Notes: generated by a model not told the origin, from the sequence alone. Positions 19,260 to 28,811 are shown, counted from the first letter of the stretch. The stretch: 64,000 nt of DNA from Teredinibacter purpureus (GCF_014217335.1 NZ_CP060092.1:3241501-3305500), one strand, 5' to 3'. Numbers and translations: made by a program.

Positions 19260-19935
19260 ACGTGCTTAATACCAATAACGATTGAAAGGTGTAAATGGTC
19301 ATTGTCGCCAAAATTTCGGGGCAACGCTATACCTACTCGCGATCACTTACACCTGTAACTAAAGGCTTTCTCCTCTTGATTGTAACTATTGCGGCTCGCC
19401 GTCATTGTAGCCTGCACTTCCTATGTTAATCGGGAGGCCAGCCATTCCTTAATGGGCTGAGTTAAGGTGCTTCATCGTCCAGTCTGGCTGAACTTTCCTC
19501 TTTAACTTGCCGGCAGTAACATTGAAGGATTCTGGCCTTTATTTAATGGCGCTTAGCTCGCCTGCTCTATTAGTACTTAGTTGAAATCGTCTCTTACCAT
19601 AACGACCTCTAACTGTTATTTCGTGCTGCATTAAAAATCATGTATATACCTATTACTTTAGTTGCGACGCAGGGAAACGTGAAACGACCCCATGAAACAA
19701 GATTGCAAGGATTATTTATACCTACCCCTAAAAACTGGTATTGTTATCCAACAATCAGCACGACACGCGAGCTTATGGCTTGCTTAACGAATACACCTTC
19801 AGGTTTGCCCAACTGGCGCTTAATTAAGCCCTCCTCACCCTCTTCGATTCAAAAGTAACACGATAAAAACCGATTGCCCATCGGTTTTTATCGTGTTACT
19901 TTTGCTTCCCGTATAAATACTGCGTGATTCATTCT
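19260..19935. other. Gap with no supported gene
   Basis: About 680 bases separate the winged-helix gene from the BlaI-like gene. Both strands carry frequent stops; a 72-codon frame at 19640-19858 has no recognisable protein features. The only clear structure is the long inverted repeat at 19851-19903. The region could hold the decayed remains of another gene, but I could not identify one. Confidence 0.5.
19851..19903. repeat. Perfect 24-bp inverted repeat upstream of the blaI-like gene
   Basis: Positions 19851-19874 (AAAAGTAACACGATAAAAAC then CGAT) and 19880-19903 are exact reverse complements around a 5-base spacer, TGCCC. It lies about 30 bases before the blaI-like start. It could be a terminator hairpin with T-rich ends on both strands, or an operator. 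BlaI-family operators are dyads but normally much shorter and of the TACA/TGTA type, so I favour a bidirectional terminator. Confidence 0.7.
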
Positions 19936-20325
19936 ATGAACCTTGGCGAACTCGAAAAATTAGTGCTTCAGCACATCTGGAATACTGGCGAAGTGGATGC
20001 CAAACAAGTATTCGCACATTTCAAGAAAACTCGCGGTGGTACGTTAAATACCATCCAAAGTACCCTAGATCGCCTATTCAAAAAAAAATTGTTAAGTCGA
20101 GAAAAACAAGGACACGCTTACCTATATAAAGCAGCAATAAATCGAAATGCTTTTATAGGGCAATTAATTAATGATATCGCCAGTGATTTTGGCTCAACAA
20201 ATGACAGTCCCCTACTCGCTGCTTTCTCCTCTCTATCTTCAGATCTTGATAGTGAACAACTGGATGAACTCGAACGACTGATAGAGGAAAAGCGCGCGGC
20301 TTATCGAGCTGGTGGCGCCAAATGA
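19936..20325 (+). CDS. BlaI/MecI/CopY-family repressor
   Basis: From the ATG at 19936 (a GTG at 19924 is the alternative; neither has a clear ribosome site) the protein is 129 residues. The N-terminal winged helix (LGELEKLVLQHIWNTGEVDA, then TLNTIQSTLDRLFKKKLL) is typical of the family. These repressors dimerise and are inactivated by a partner M56 peptidase. The next gene is such a peptidase and overlaps by 4 bases (ATGA). The metal-efflux operon that follows is the likely target. Confidence 0.9.
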   Translation: MNLGELEKLVLQHIWNTGEVDAKQVFAHFKKTRGGTLNTIQSTLDRLFKKKLLSREKQGHAYLYKAAINRNAFIGQLINDIASDFGSTNDSPLLAAFSSLSSDLDSEQLDELERLIEEKRAAYRAGGAK

Positions 20326-21290
20326 TTTTGGGCTACTGGGGGCTGAGCCTGAACATACTGTCAATTATTTTTATAAGCCTCTGCGCGTCGCTTATCTTTA
20401 TCAGCGTAATCATTTACTTCATCTCTAACTCGCTAAACCGCTTTCAGGCTAATGCCAAAATCAGTATTTTGTGGTGCATCGCTATTCTTCCTTGGTTTAT
20501 CAGTTTATTCAGCATTGTTATGCTCGTGCTCCCCGAATTTACGTCAAATAGCGATACATGGTTATCCATCTTTCTACACTGGCATCACATTTACCAATTT
20601 AAAATTATTAGCTGGCATGGAGCTTCGTTATTTTTGTTTTGTATTATTTTTTTTAGTGTGTGTTCAACAAAAATGACCAAGGCTATTTATACTAATAAAA
20701 AACTTAATCAGCTCGAGTTCTTTATACAGAACGCTAATTCTAAGCAAGCCCTGAGGGTGATCGAATCGGAAGAGTCACGGGCGTTCACTTCGGGATTTTT
20801 TAGTCCCAGGTCGTACATTACAAGTGGTCTCAGCAATCAATTAACTTCACAGGAAGTAACCGTGGTAACCGAGCATGAGTTAGCGCACGCAAGGAGACAT
20901 GACCCATTGAGAAAATACATCTTTTCACTATTCGCAGCTTTTTTCCCTACGATTATTGCACGACAACTGAATCGTGAATTTTCGCTGGCTTTAGAGCAGG
21001 TCGCGGATCAGGATGTATTACCGACTGTAAACGATGTGACCGTGATCGCAAAAACCCTTCTCAAAGTGTCCAAGTTAAGTCATCGCTCCTTCGGCAAAAA
21101 AATGGCAGCCTCGAATTGTCATTTTTCTACCCATCCGTTGACTTTACGCATTGAGTATCTCCTCAGCGATAACAAAGGTCAGTCATTTCCGATCTTATTA
21201 TTATTTTCGTTTTCCATATCGGTAGCCCTGCTTAGCATCTTGTCTGTTGATCTATTTCATCACGGGCTTGAACGGCTATTTAGCCACTAA
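20322..21290 (+). CDS. M56-family (BlaR1/MecR1-like) membrane metallopeptidase
   Basis: This is a 322-residue membrane protein with about four helices and the zinc-protease motif HELAH (in VTEHELAHARRHD, about residue 185). It lacks the C-terminal penicillin-binding sensor domain of BlaR1, so the signal is not a beta-lactam in that manner. Its start overlaps the blaI-like stop. The pair would relay a signal, probably metal or envelope stress given the CzcCBA-like genes downstream, by cutting the repressor. Confidence 0.88.
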   Translation: MILGYWGLSLNILSIIFISLCASLIFISVIIYFISNSLNRFQANAKISILWCIAILPWFISLFSIVMLVLPEFTSNSDTWLSIFLHWHHIYQFKIISWHGASLFLFCIIFFSVCSTKMTKAIYTNKKLNQLEFFIQNANSKQALRVIESEESRAFTSGFFSPRSYITSGLSNQLTSQEVTVVTEHELAHARRHDPLRKYIFSLFAAFFPTIIARQLNREFSLALEQVADQDVLPTVNDVTVIAKTLLKVSKLSHRSFGKKMAASNCHFSTHPLTLRIEYLLSDNKGQSFPILLLFSFSISVALLSILSVDLFHHGLERLFSH

Positions 21291-21328
21291 ATCACCTATT
21301 TTAACTTTACGCTTTTAAAGGAGCGCTA

Positions 21329-22684
21329 ATGCTATTGTTTATACCCTTTAGCACAACCCAAAAACCGACTATAAATCGGTTTTTGGGTTGTTTACTTAAG
21401 CTTGTAGGCTTCTCCGGAACAGCAATTTATTTCGGGCTGTCGGCCCCCCTTATGGCAACTGAAACGCCTCATGAGGCATTGACGCTCAGGCAAACGGTAG
21501 AGCTTAGTTTGCTAAGCCACCCAACACTTGCGTCTTATCAATACCGCGTAAAAAGTGCCAATGCGCAAACCCAGCAAGCCGCTATTGGTGAAAAGCCGGA
21601 AATCAATCTGACGCTTGAAGATGCGCTCGGTACCGGCGAACACACGGGTCTCGGTAATGCGCAATCAATGCTCAGTATCAGCTGGATTTTGCAGGGTGGT
21701 CTGCTTGATCAACGTGTCAAGTCTGCACGGTCCAAAGCTAACGTAATGGAGGTTGAACGTGACATTCAACGTTACGATGTTGCAGCGCAAACGGCACATG
21801 CGTTTTTAACGGTGCTGGCTTATCAGGAAAGGTTAGTTGTGGCTAAAAATGCACGGCAACACGCCATTCAAATACTCAGAGAAATACAAAAACGGGTGGA
21901 TGCCGGCCGCTCTCCGTCTACTGATAAGTTACAGGCTGAGGTTAATTTGGAGCGACGCGAACTTGAGGTAGAAGATATTCAGCATGAATTAAAGTCAGCT
22001 AAAAAGGTTCTGGTATCGCAATGGGGAAGCACTAGTGTCGATTTTCTTTGGGTTAATGGAGCGCTAACGCTAAACGAACAAGTCATCCATTACGACACCT
22101 TGGAAAATGGGATAAACAACAATCCTCAAGTACGATATTTTTTAACACAACAACGGGTTATCGACTCTGAAATCACCTTAGCGCGTGAAGAGGTAAAAAA
22201 TCGCTGGCGATTTAATACCGGGGTCCGACGCTACGAAGCGACGGAAGATTATGGTTTAACCTTTGGCGTATCCCTGCCGCTGGGTAAATCCACGCGCAAT
22301 CGGCATCACATTTCGGCACTTAGTGCTGAGCAAGCTCGTTACGCCGCTGATGCTCGTGCTAAAGAAATTCAATTGTCTACCCAGCTTTATGTGTTGTACG
22401 AAGAGCTTCAACACAGCTATCACCTTAACAACGCACTCACACACAAAATATTGCCACGCCTAGAGAGAGCGCTTGTCGAAACACAAAAAGCTTACTCACT
22501 GGGAAAATATAGCTACAGAGAGTGGTATGCCCTACAAAACGAAGTCTTGGATACGAGAATGGAATTGATCGATGTACGCTTAAAAGCGCACAACAATTTA
22601 ACGGAAATTGAGCGTTTAACGGGGCTGAACTTAATGGGAACGTCATCTGTAAAAGAATTTGAAAACAACGGGGATAACCAATGA
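21329..22684 (+). CDS. czcC: TolC-like outer-membrane efflux protein (CzcC type)
   Basis: The 451-residue outer-membrane efflux protein starts at an ATG with AAAGGAG upstream and has an N-terminal hydrophobic signal segment ending near LMATE. Two long coiled-coil repeats are visible (LRQTVELSLLSHPTL near the start; ALVETQKAYSLGKYSYREWYAL in the second half), the usual OEP layout. It forms the outer-membrane channel with the next two genes. The gene stop overlaps the adaptor start (ATGA). A hairpin lies just inside its 5' end. Confidence 0.9.
   Translation: MLLFIPFSTTQKPTINRFLGCLLKLVGFSGTAIYFGLSAPLMATETPHEALTLRQTVELSLLSHPTLASYQYRVKSANAQTQQAAIGEKPEINLTLEDALGTGEHTGLGNAQSMLSISWILQGGLLDQRVKSARSKANVMEVERDIQRYDVAAQTAHAFLTVLAYQERLVVAKNARQHAIQILREIQKRVDAGRSPSTDKLQAEVNLERRELEVEDIQHELKSAKKVLVSQWGSTSVDFLWVNGALTLNEQVIHYDTLENGINNNPQVRYFLTQQRVIDSEITLAREEVKNRWRFNTGVRRYEATEDYGLTFGVSLPLGKSTRNRHHISALSAEQARYAADARAKEIQLSTQLYVLYEELQHSYHLNNALTHKILPRLERALVETQKAYSLGKYSYREWYALQNEVLDTRMELIDVRLKAHNNLTEIERLTGLNLMGTSSVKEFENNGDNQ
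21353..21391 (+). promoter_or_regulatory. 16-bp hairpin inside the 5' end of the TolC-like gene
   Basis: ACAACCCAAAAACCGA (21353-21368) and its exact complement (21376-21391) enclose 7 bases. The hairpin begins 24 bases after the start codon, so it could slow early translation or reduce transcription into the efflux operon. It resembles a terminator with a T-run within the second arm. Confidence 0.45.
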
Positions 22685-23931
22685 TTAACTCTCTTCTACG
22701 CCCTTTTATACCGCTGCGCTCCTTTATTATTGCGCTTATTGCTTTAGCTTTTTTTGGCTATATCTCTTTCAGCTTGGCCGTTGAAACAGAAGTTAACGTA
22801 GCGGAACCTGAGAAAGGAGAGCATCGCGGGCGGCTGTTAAAAGATGGAGGTTTTGTACTGGAGCTCGCCATTTTTGAAACGGGTGTGCCGCCGGAATTTC
22901 GTGTGTGGATTATGAAAGATGGGCAGCCCGTAAAGCCGGAAGACGTTTCGCTGGTGGTAACGCTCACCCGCTTAGGCAATGTGGTTGACACGATCAACTT
23001 CAAACCACAAGCCGATTTTTTACGAGGCGATATGGACATTTATGAACCACACTCGTTTGTGGTGACAATTAAAGCGGACTACCAAGGCAAGAAACATCAA
23101 TGGCAATACGATAATTTTGAAGGTCGAACACGTATAGAGCCCGCGGTGGCCGAGGCGATGAAGATACAAACCGAAATAGCCGGTGAAGCCACGCTGGTTG
23201 AAACCATCGAAGCATTCGGCAAGTTAGTCCCGCAAGCCGATGCCGAGCGCAACATTAGTGCGCGCTTTGAGGGTGAAATTACGACAGTACATGTGCGCTT
23301 AGGGCAAGCGGTAAAGGCTGGCGATAAACTCATTACCCTCAACAGCAATGAGAGCCTAAAAAGTTTCACCATTAATTCGCCGATTAATGGTGTTGTCACC
23401 AGCAAAGCAGCCAATCCTGGTGAACAAAGTGGTGGACGAACCTTAATCTCGATTGTTGATACGTCAAAGCTCACAGCAGAGCTATCAGTATTCCCTGCTG
23501 ATCGTCAACGTGTTGCTATAGGCGCAGAAACCACCCTACATGTTAATGGCTACGAAGCGGTATTGACCGGACGTGTTAACGCGATTGATACACAGCTCAA
23601 AGCAAATCAAGCTAGTACTGTGCGCGTAGAAATAGACAACCCAGTGAATGCGCTGTCCGCAGGTCAATTTATTACCGGTGATATCGACGTCGCGCGCTAT
23701 ACCGTTCCTCTGGCAGTTAAACGGATTGGTTTACAGGCCTTCCGAGACTTTACCGTGGTGTATGCAAAAGTGGGGGACGAATATGAGGTGCGGATGTTGG
23801 AGCTTGGGCGTGAAGCCGGAGAATGGGTGGCGGTATTGGGGGGATTAAACCCCGGTACCGAATACGTGACTGAAAACAGTTTTATTATCAAAGCCGATAT
23901 TGAAAAGTCCGGCGCTTCTCACGATCACTAA
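22681..23931 (+). CDS. czcB: HlyD/CzcB-type periplasmic adaptor
   Basis: The 416-residue membrane-fusion protein has an N-terminal membrane anchor (residues 13-33), an extra N-terminal beta domain rich in acidic residues (about 38-140), then the lipoyl/barrel halves (GEITTVHVRLGQAVKAGDKL; SPINGVVTSK) and a C-terminal tail GASHDH that may bind metal. Extra N-terminal domains of this kind occur in CzcB-type adaptors of heavy-metal RND pumps. It overlaps the TolC-like gene and precedes the pump by 24 bases. Confidence 0.9.
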   Translation: MINSLLRPFIPLRSFIIALIALAFFGYISFSLAVETEVNVAEPEKGEHRGRLLKDGGFVLELAIFETGVPPEFRVWIMKDGQPVKPEDVSLVVTLTRLGNVVDTINFKPQADFLRGDMDIYEPHSFVVTIKADYQGKKHQWQYDNFEGRTRIEPAVAEAMKIQTEIAGEATLVETIEAFGKLVPQADAERNISARFEGEITTVHVRLGQAVKAGDKLITLNSNESLKSFTINSPINGVVTSKAANPGEQSGGRTLISIVDTSKLTAELSVFPADRQRVAIGAETTLHVNGYEAVLTGRVNAIDTQLKANQASTVRVEIDNPVNALSAGQFITGDIDVARYTVPLAVKRIGLQAFRDFTVVYAKVGDEYEVRMLELGREAGEWVAVLGGLNPGTEYVTENSFIIKADIEKSGASHDH

Positions 23932-23955
23932 GGCTTACCCGCTTAAGGAAATATT

Positions 23956-26900
23956 ATGCTTGAATATCTGATTCAATTTGCTATCCAGCGTCGGGCCTTA
24001 ATTATGATAGCGGTGCTGGCCATCAGTGGTTTGGGTATTTGGAATTTCACCAAACTACCCATTGATGCTGTTCCCGATATCACCAACGTCCAAGTGATGA
24101 TCAACACTGAAGCTCCCGGCTATACGCCGCAAGAGATTGAACAACGGGTGACATTTCCCATCGAAACCGCAATGGCGGGCCTACCCAATCTACAATACAC
24201 ACGCTCGGTTTCCCGATACGGGCTTTCACAAGTCACGATTATTTTTAGTGATGACACCGACATTTACTTTGCCCGGCAGTTGGTCAATGAGCGCCTATCT
24301 AGCGCACGATCCAATCTCCCTCGCTTACTCGAACCAGAATTAGGCCCTATAGCCACAGGCTTGGGTGAAATCTTTATGTTTACGGTGGACGCTGAGCCCG
24401 GCGCAGTTAATAAAGACGGTTCACTGGTAACGCCCACGGATTTGCGTTCAGTGCACGATTGGATTATTAGACCGCAACTGCTTCGGGTACCGGGTGTGGT
24501 GGAAGTGAATCCCATCGGTGGTTATAAACGTGAAATCTTGGTGGCGTTTGAACCCGAAAAGCTACTGGCGTTCAAGTTGACCCAACAGGATGTTATTCAG
24601 GCGATTCAGAATAACAATCAAAATCGTGGTGTTGGCTTTGTTGAACACAACGGCGCGCAATGGTTGTTACGTGTCCCTGGGCAAAAAGAAACGCTCAACG
24701 ACATCGGAAATATTGTGATTCGCAGCGATCAAGGTGTACCGCTGCGCATTAAAGACATTGCCAATATTGAAGAGGGTAAAGAATTACGCAGCGGCGCGGC
24801 CACCCAAAACGGTCGAGAAGTGGTGATGAGTACGGTATTTATGTTGGTCGGTGAGAATAGTCGCACCGTGGCCAAAGCCGTGGCAGAAAAATTGGGCGAA
24901 ATAAAGCAAGGGCTGCCACAAGGTGTTACAGCAACGGCCGTCTACGACCGAACCACTCTGGTCGATAAAACCTTAAAAACAGTTCAAACCAATTTATTTG
25001 AAGGCGCATTATTCGTCATCGTCATATTATTCTTTTTGCTGGGCAATGTACGCGCTGCCTTATTGACTGCAGCAGTTATTCCGATCGCCATGTTAATGAC
25101 GGTGACCGGTATGGTGCATGCCGGTGTCAGTGCCAATTTAATGAGTCTGGGCGCTCTGGATTTTGGTTTGCTCGTAGATGGGGCCATTATCATTGTCGAA
25201 AATTGTTTGAGACGCCTCAACCATGCCTCTTCTCCTGGCAAAACTTTGGACACAAAAGAACGCTTTGACATTGTTTTTCACGCAACACGTGAAGTGATTC
25301 GCCCTGCCTTGTTCGGGGTATTTATTATTACGGCCGTTTACCTACCCATCTTTGCATTGACAGGTGTGGAGGGCAAAATGTTCCACCCCATGGCCTTGAC
25401 CGTCGTAATCGCTTTAGCCTGTTCGATTGTACTGTCGATTACCTTCGTTCCCGCCTGCATCGCTTTATTGTTCAAAAAACCTGTCACAGAAAAAGACAGC
25501 GCCATTATTAAAGTATCGCGCTCTACTTATAAACCGTTGTTGGCCATTGCGTTAAAAGCACGCTGGGCAGTCGTGGCGATTGCACTTGTATTAGTTGTTG
25601 GTTCCACTTGGCTGGCTACGCGCTTGGGTAGTGAGTTTGTGCCCAACTTGGATGAAGGCGATATTGCGATGCACGCGCTGCGCATTCCTGGAACTTCGTT
25701 GACACAGTCGATTGAGCTTCAAAAAACGCTGGAGTCTGAAATTACAGAACTTCCTGAGGTGCTCCACATTTTTTCTAAAATTGGTACTCCCGATGTCGCT
25801 ACTGATCCGATGCCGCCCAGTGTCGCTGATACCTTTGTCATCTTAAAACCCCGTAGCGAATGGCCAGATCCGAATAAAACCAAAACTCAAGTTGTCGATG
25901 ATTTGGCCGAATTGGTTGAACCGATTCCCGGTAACCGCTACGAATTTTTACAACCGATTCAGATGCGCTTTAATGAGTTGCTATCGGGCATTCGTGCAGA
26001 ATTAGCCATCAAAATATTTGGAGATGATTTTGAGCAATTAGACAAACTGGGCAACGATATTCAGCGAGCCATTTCCAGTGTGGAAGGTATTGCCGATGTG
26101 CAAATGGAGAAAACTACCGGCTTACCGATTATGACCTTGCAGCCCAAAATCGATGTGCTGGCGCGGTACGGCTTAGCCGTGAGTGAATTGCAGGACCAGC
26201 TGGCCATTGCATTGAGTGGTGAAGTCGCTGGTCAATTTTATCAGGGCGACCGCCGCACCGATATTGTGGTACGTTTGCCTGAAGCGCGTCGAACGGATAT
26301 GGATCGCTTAAAGTACCTGCCCATTCAGCTAGCTAACGACAACGCTGTTCCCTTACAGGAACTCGCAACAATGGAACTGGTTGAAGGCTTTAACCAAATC
26401 AACCGCGAAAATGGCAAGCGTCGTGTCTTTGTTACCGCCAATGTGCGCGGGCGTGATTTGGGCTCTTTTGTAGCCGATATTCAAACTCAAATCAAGGAGT
26501 CTGTAGATATTCCAGCGGGCTATTGGGTGGAATACGGTGGTACCTACCAAAAACTTCAATCGGCTTCAAAACGTTTAATGTTAGTGGTTCCGATCACACT
26601 AATCATGATTGTGGGCTTGCTGTTTCTCGCACTGGGTTCCTTCAAAGATGCTCTCATTATTTTCACAGGCGTGCCTCTCGCCCTCACCGGTGGCGTTCTG
26701 TTTTTGGTGATGCGTGATATCCCGTTTTCCATTTCCGCAGCAGTTGGCTTTATTGCCTTGTCGGGCATCGCTATTTTAAATGGCTTGGTCATGGTGTCGT
26801 TCATTCGTGAACTAATCCACGACGGTTTGAGTGTTGAAAAGGCCATTATTGAAGGCGCGTTGACACGGTTACGACCAGTATTAACCACAGCACTGGTTGC

Positions 26901-27075
26901 GTCCTTAGGTTTTGTGCCGATGGCCTTAAATACTGGCATAGGCTCAGAAGTGCAGCGTCCACTTGCCACGGTGGTTATTGGTGGGATTATTTCATCAACA
27001 TTATTAACACTGTTTGTATTACCGGTGCTTTATCACTTGGTATATCGAGACAAACAACAACTCAATTACGGCTAG
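23956..27075 (+). CDS. czcA: Heavy-metal RND efflux pump (CzcA/HME type)
   Basis: This is a 1039-residue RND pump with 12 transmembrane segments. The fourth helix contains DFGLLVDGAIIIVEN, the signature of HME1-type pumps that carry Zn, Co, Ni or Cd rather than Cu/Ag; the substrate stays inferred. An AAGGAAATATT ribosome site precedes the ATG. With the TolC and HlyD proteins it makes a complete tripartite system, probably controlled by the BlaI-like/M56 pair upstream. Confidence 0.93.
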   Translation: MLEYLIQFAIQRRALIMIAVLAISGLGIWNFTKLPIDAVPDITNVQVMINTEAPGYTPQEIEQRVTFPIETAMAGLPNLQYTRSVSRYGLSQVTIIFSDDTDIYFARQLVNERLSSARSNLPRLLEPELGPIATGLGEIFMFTVDAEPGAVNKDGSLVTPTDLRSVHDWIIRPQLLRVPGVVEVNPIGGYKREILVAFEPEKLLAFKLTQQDVIQAIQNNNQNRGVGFVEHNGAQWLLRVPGQKETLNDIGNIVIRSDQGVPLRIKDIANIEEGKELRSGAATQNGREVVMSTVFMLVGENSRTVAKAVAEKLGEIKQGLPQGVTATAVYDRTTLVDKTLKTVQTNLFEGALFVIVILFFLLGNVRAALLTAAVIPIAMLMTVTGMVHAGVSANLMSLGALDFGLLVDGAIIIVENCLRRLNHASSPGKTLDTKERFDIVFHATREVIRPALFGVFIITAVYLPIFALTGVEGKMFHPMALTVVIALACSIVLSITFVPACIALLFKKPVTEKDSAIIKVSRSTYKPLLAIALKARWAVVAIALVLVVGSTWLATRLGSEFVPNLDEGDIAMHALRIPGTSLTQSIELQKTLESEITELPEVLHIFSKIGTPDVATDPMPPSVADTFVILKPRSEWPDPNKTKTQVVDDLAELVEPIPGNRYEFLQPIQMRFNELLSGIRAELAIKIFGDDFEQLDKLGNDIQRAISSVEGIADVQMEKTTGLPIMTLQPKIDVLARYGLAVSELQDQLAIALSGEVAGQFYQGDRRTDIVVRLPEARRTDMDRLKYLPIQLANDNAVPLQELATMELVEGFNQINRENGKRRVFVTANVRGRDLGSFVADIQTQIKESVDIPAGYWVEYGGTYQKLQSASKRLMLVVPITLIMIVGLLFLALGSFKDALIIFTGVPLALTGGVLFLVMRDIPFSISAAVGFIALSGIAILNGLVMVSFIRELIHDGLSVEKAIIEGALTRLRPVLTTALVASLGFVPMALNTGIGSEVQRPLATVVIGGIISSTLLTLFVLPVLYHLVYRDKQQLNYG

Positions 27076-27156
27076 CTAGAAGGGTAAAACGCCTTAAAGT
27101 AACAGCAACGTCCAAATAACAACGTTTGATGGGAACATTATGTAAAACTATTAACG

Positions 27157-27366
27157 ATGGGTTTGCTGTGCCTCATCAGCATCAATGCTATATCGCACGG
27201 CATGTCAGAGGAAGATCAAGCCAGTATATTGAATGCGAGTTATATGGAACATATGCATCTTGGCGCGACGCATATGTTATCTGGCTACGCCCACTTGCTA
27301 CTCCTGTTTTGCGTGATCTTTTTCTTAACCCGCTGTCGCGATATTATGTGTAAAGTTTCGGCATAA
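27157..27366 (+). pseudogene. Truncated HupE/UreJ-like membrane protein gene
   Basis: The 69-residue frame reads like the N-terminus of HupE/UreJ_2 proteins: signal segment, SHGMSEEDQA, then HLGATHMLSGYAHLLLLFCVIFFLTRCRDI, and it stops just before the expected AFTLGHS region. A likely original start at about 27140 (ATG then TAA, one base out of phase) is also broken. Family members span about 200-350 residues and move metals such as Ni or Co. It follows the CzcA gene, so it was probably part of the same metal operon. Confidence 0.7.
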
Positions 27367-27980
27367 GATTCAATTTTTATCGCGAGCAGTAAAGAATTCC
27401 CCGCTGGATCGCGTTGTTACTGGGTATTAAAACACCGTGATTAACATCCTTTTTATGGGGCTTTGTTCACTAGTCTCGTCCCTTCGTTGCCACATCTCGG
27501 TACGTCAAGAAGAGGTGCCCGTTTTGCCGCGGCGCTGTTTCTTGGTAAGGCATTAGTAACGATTAATTATTGAATATCTATTGCTAGCCAATATTGTCAT
27601 ACGCTAAACAACCTTTAAAAGGTGTTAACAATAAAGCATACCTAACGGCCCTTAGTGTGCATGCAAGTATAAATTCGGTGTTGTAACGGTAAGCCCGACT
27701 AATGTTTTACATAATTACTATTTTTTATAAACATATCCAAAGAAAATCCTCTATAAATAACCAAACGCATGCAAGTATAAATACGGTAGGACGCAATTAT
27801 TTATTAGTTGGCGCTATACGCGCTTGTCATATTTTTCGTTTAAATATTTATCTGCCGCAAAATATCGTCCACGTCACAAAGTAGTGACGTGCTACTCCTC
27901 CAATCATATTGGCATGCCTTTATTCCATATATTATCGATCGTACGTTTCATATCCACTTTTAAAAACGGCGAGAAAATAA
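27367..27980. other. Gap of about 610 bases: no gene, one repeated motif
   Basis: Frames on both strands are short and broken. The first part may contain further decayed HupE-like sequence, but I could not align it with confidence. The second part is AT-rich and holds a duplicated 21-bp motif (27659 and 27767). It ends with the upstream region of the gene at 27981, and a promoter for the 28-31 kb cluster should be here. Confidence 0.5.
27659..27787 (+). repeat. Duplicated 21-bp motif upstream of the 28-31 kb cluster
   Basis: GCATGCAAGTATAAATTCGGT (27659-27679; one base longer than 20, differing only at one T/A) recurs as the same motif with ATACGGT at 27767-27787, a spacing of 108 bases. GCATGC inside is itself palindromic. 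The copies are candidate regulator sites or duplicated promoter elements for the cluster starting at 27981. Confidence 0.55.
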
Positions 27981-28748
27981 ATGAATGAAGACATTAAATT
28001 AAAGTTCGATAGTTTACGGGTTACAACTGACGCTAAGCTGGATGGTTATATCGAGCGAATATACCGTGACATTCCTTATGCCAGCCACCAAAAAGACGCT
28101 GACAAAATAGATATGGAATACTACAAGCGTCACAGCATCGAAACGCCTATACGAATTAAATTAAAGCGCACTATCGATGCTTTGGTTATTCATTATTTCA
28201 CCAAGCATAACCCGAAAGCTGCAAAAGACTGGGCAAATTATACCGATGATGAAATGCTCCATGGCCACATGTTCGCTAAGGATATAGAACGCCTATGGGG
28301 ATTAAGCTTTGAAGAGGTAATGGCTCACGAACCACTATTTGCGACTCAGTTACTTAATGGTTATTTTTACTTTCACTTAGAGTATGAAGGCCCAATGGCC
28401 GCGATAGCATCGGCATACTTCCTTGAATATGTAACGGCGAGAACTCAACCGGAGTGGCTAGACAACCTACAAAGTAAGCTTGGTGATAAATCAGTAGCCG
28501 GTGCACGCGCCCATGTAAATCTGGACTTAGAAGAAGATCACTCAGGATTTGTTTGGGAGACATTAATGGCTACGGTTAAATCCGAAGACGATATCGTAAA
28601 ACTTAACAAACATTTTGACCGTATTTTTGGTTTATTCTGCGCGTACTTGGTAGAGGTTTATCAGTCTACGGCGGGAAAAAATGAGGATAATCCCCTCATG
28701 CAAGCCCCTATTGCTGCAGTTAATTTCTCTGAAGCCGTAAGCGCATAA
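27981..28748 (+). CDS. Heme-oxygenase-like (HDO/iron-containing redox) protein
   Basis: The 255-residue all-helical protein has the layout of the heme-oxygenase-like diiron oxidase superfamily: EMLHGHMFAKDIE (about 91-103), EYEGPMAAIASAYFLEY (about 134-150) and NLDLEEDHSGFVWE (about 176-189). These give candidate Glu/His/Asp metal ligands. Relatives include TenA, PqqC and the oxidases UndA, SznF and BesC. A rubredoxin gene in the same cluster would suit an oxygenase needing electrons. The substrate is unknown; a fatty-acyl or acyl-amino-acid substrate is a guess from the neighbour at 28812. Confidence 0.75.
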   Translation: MNEDIKLKFDSLRVTTDAKLDGYIERIYRDIPYASHQKDADKIDMEYYKRHSIETPIRIKLKRTIDALVIHYFTKHNPKAAKDWANYTDDEMLHGHMFAKDIERLWGLSFEEVMAHEPLFATQLLNGYFYFHLEYEGPMAAIASAYFLEYVTARTQPEWLDNLQSKLGDKSVAGARAHVNLDLEEDHSGFVWETLMATVKSEDDIVKLNKHFDRIFGLFCAYLVEVYQSTAGKNEDNPLMQAPIAAVNFSEAVSA

Positions 28749-28755
28749 AAAAATC

Positions 28756-28780
28756 CCATACTGGTTAACTGCCAGTATGG
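28756..28780 (+). terminator. Hairpin between the HDO-like and FeeM-like genes
   Basis: CCATACTGG (28756-28764) and CCAGTATGG (28772-28780) are perfect 9-bp arms around 7 bases, preceded by an A-run and followed by TTT. It is placed right after the HDO stop, so it may act as an attenuator or bidirectional terminator inside the cluster. Confidence 0.6.
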
Positions 28781-28811
28781 TTTCCCTTCGTCTACATCTA
28801 ACGAGTTCGTC

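Noticed and set aside
19640..19858. Plus-strand open frame of 72 codons
   Set aside because: Composition looks random (many Pro/Thr/Ser), no ribosome site, and it runs into the inverted repeat at 19851.
27702..27884. Open frame of 60 codons in the gap before the HDO-like gene
   Set aside because: Contains one of the duplicated 21-bp motifs and has no protein-like features.
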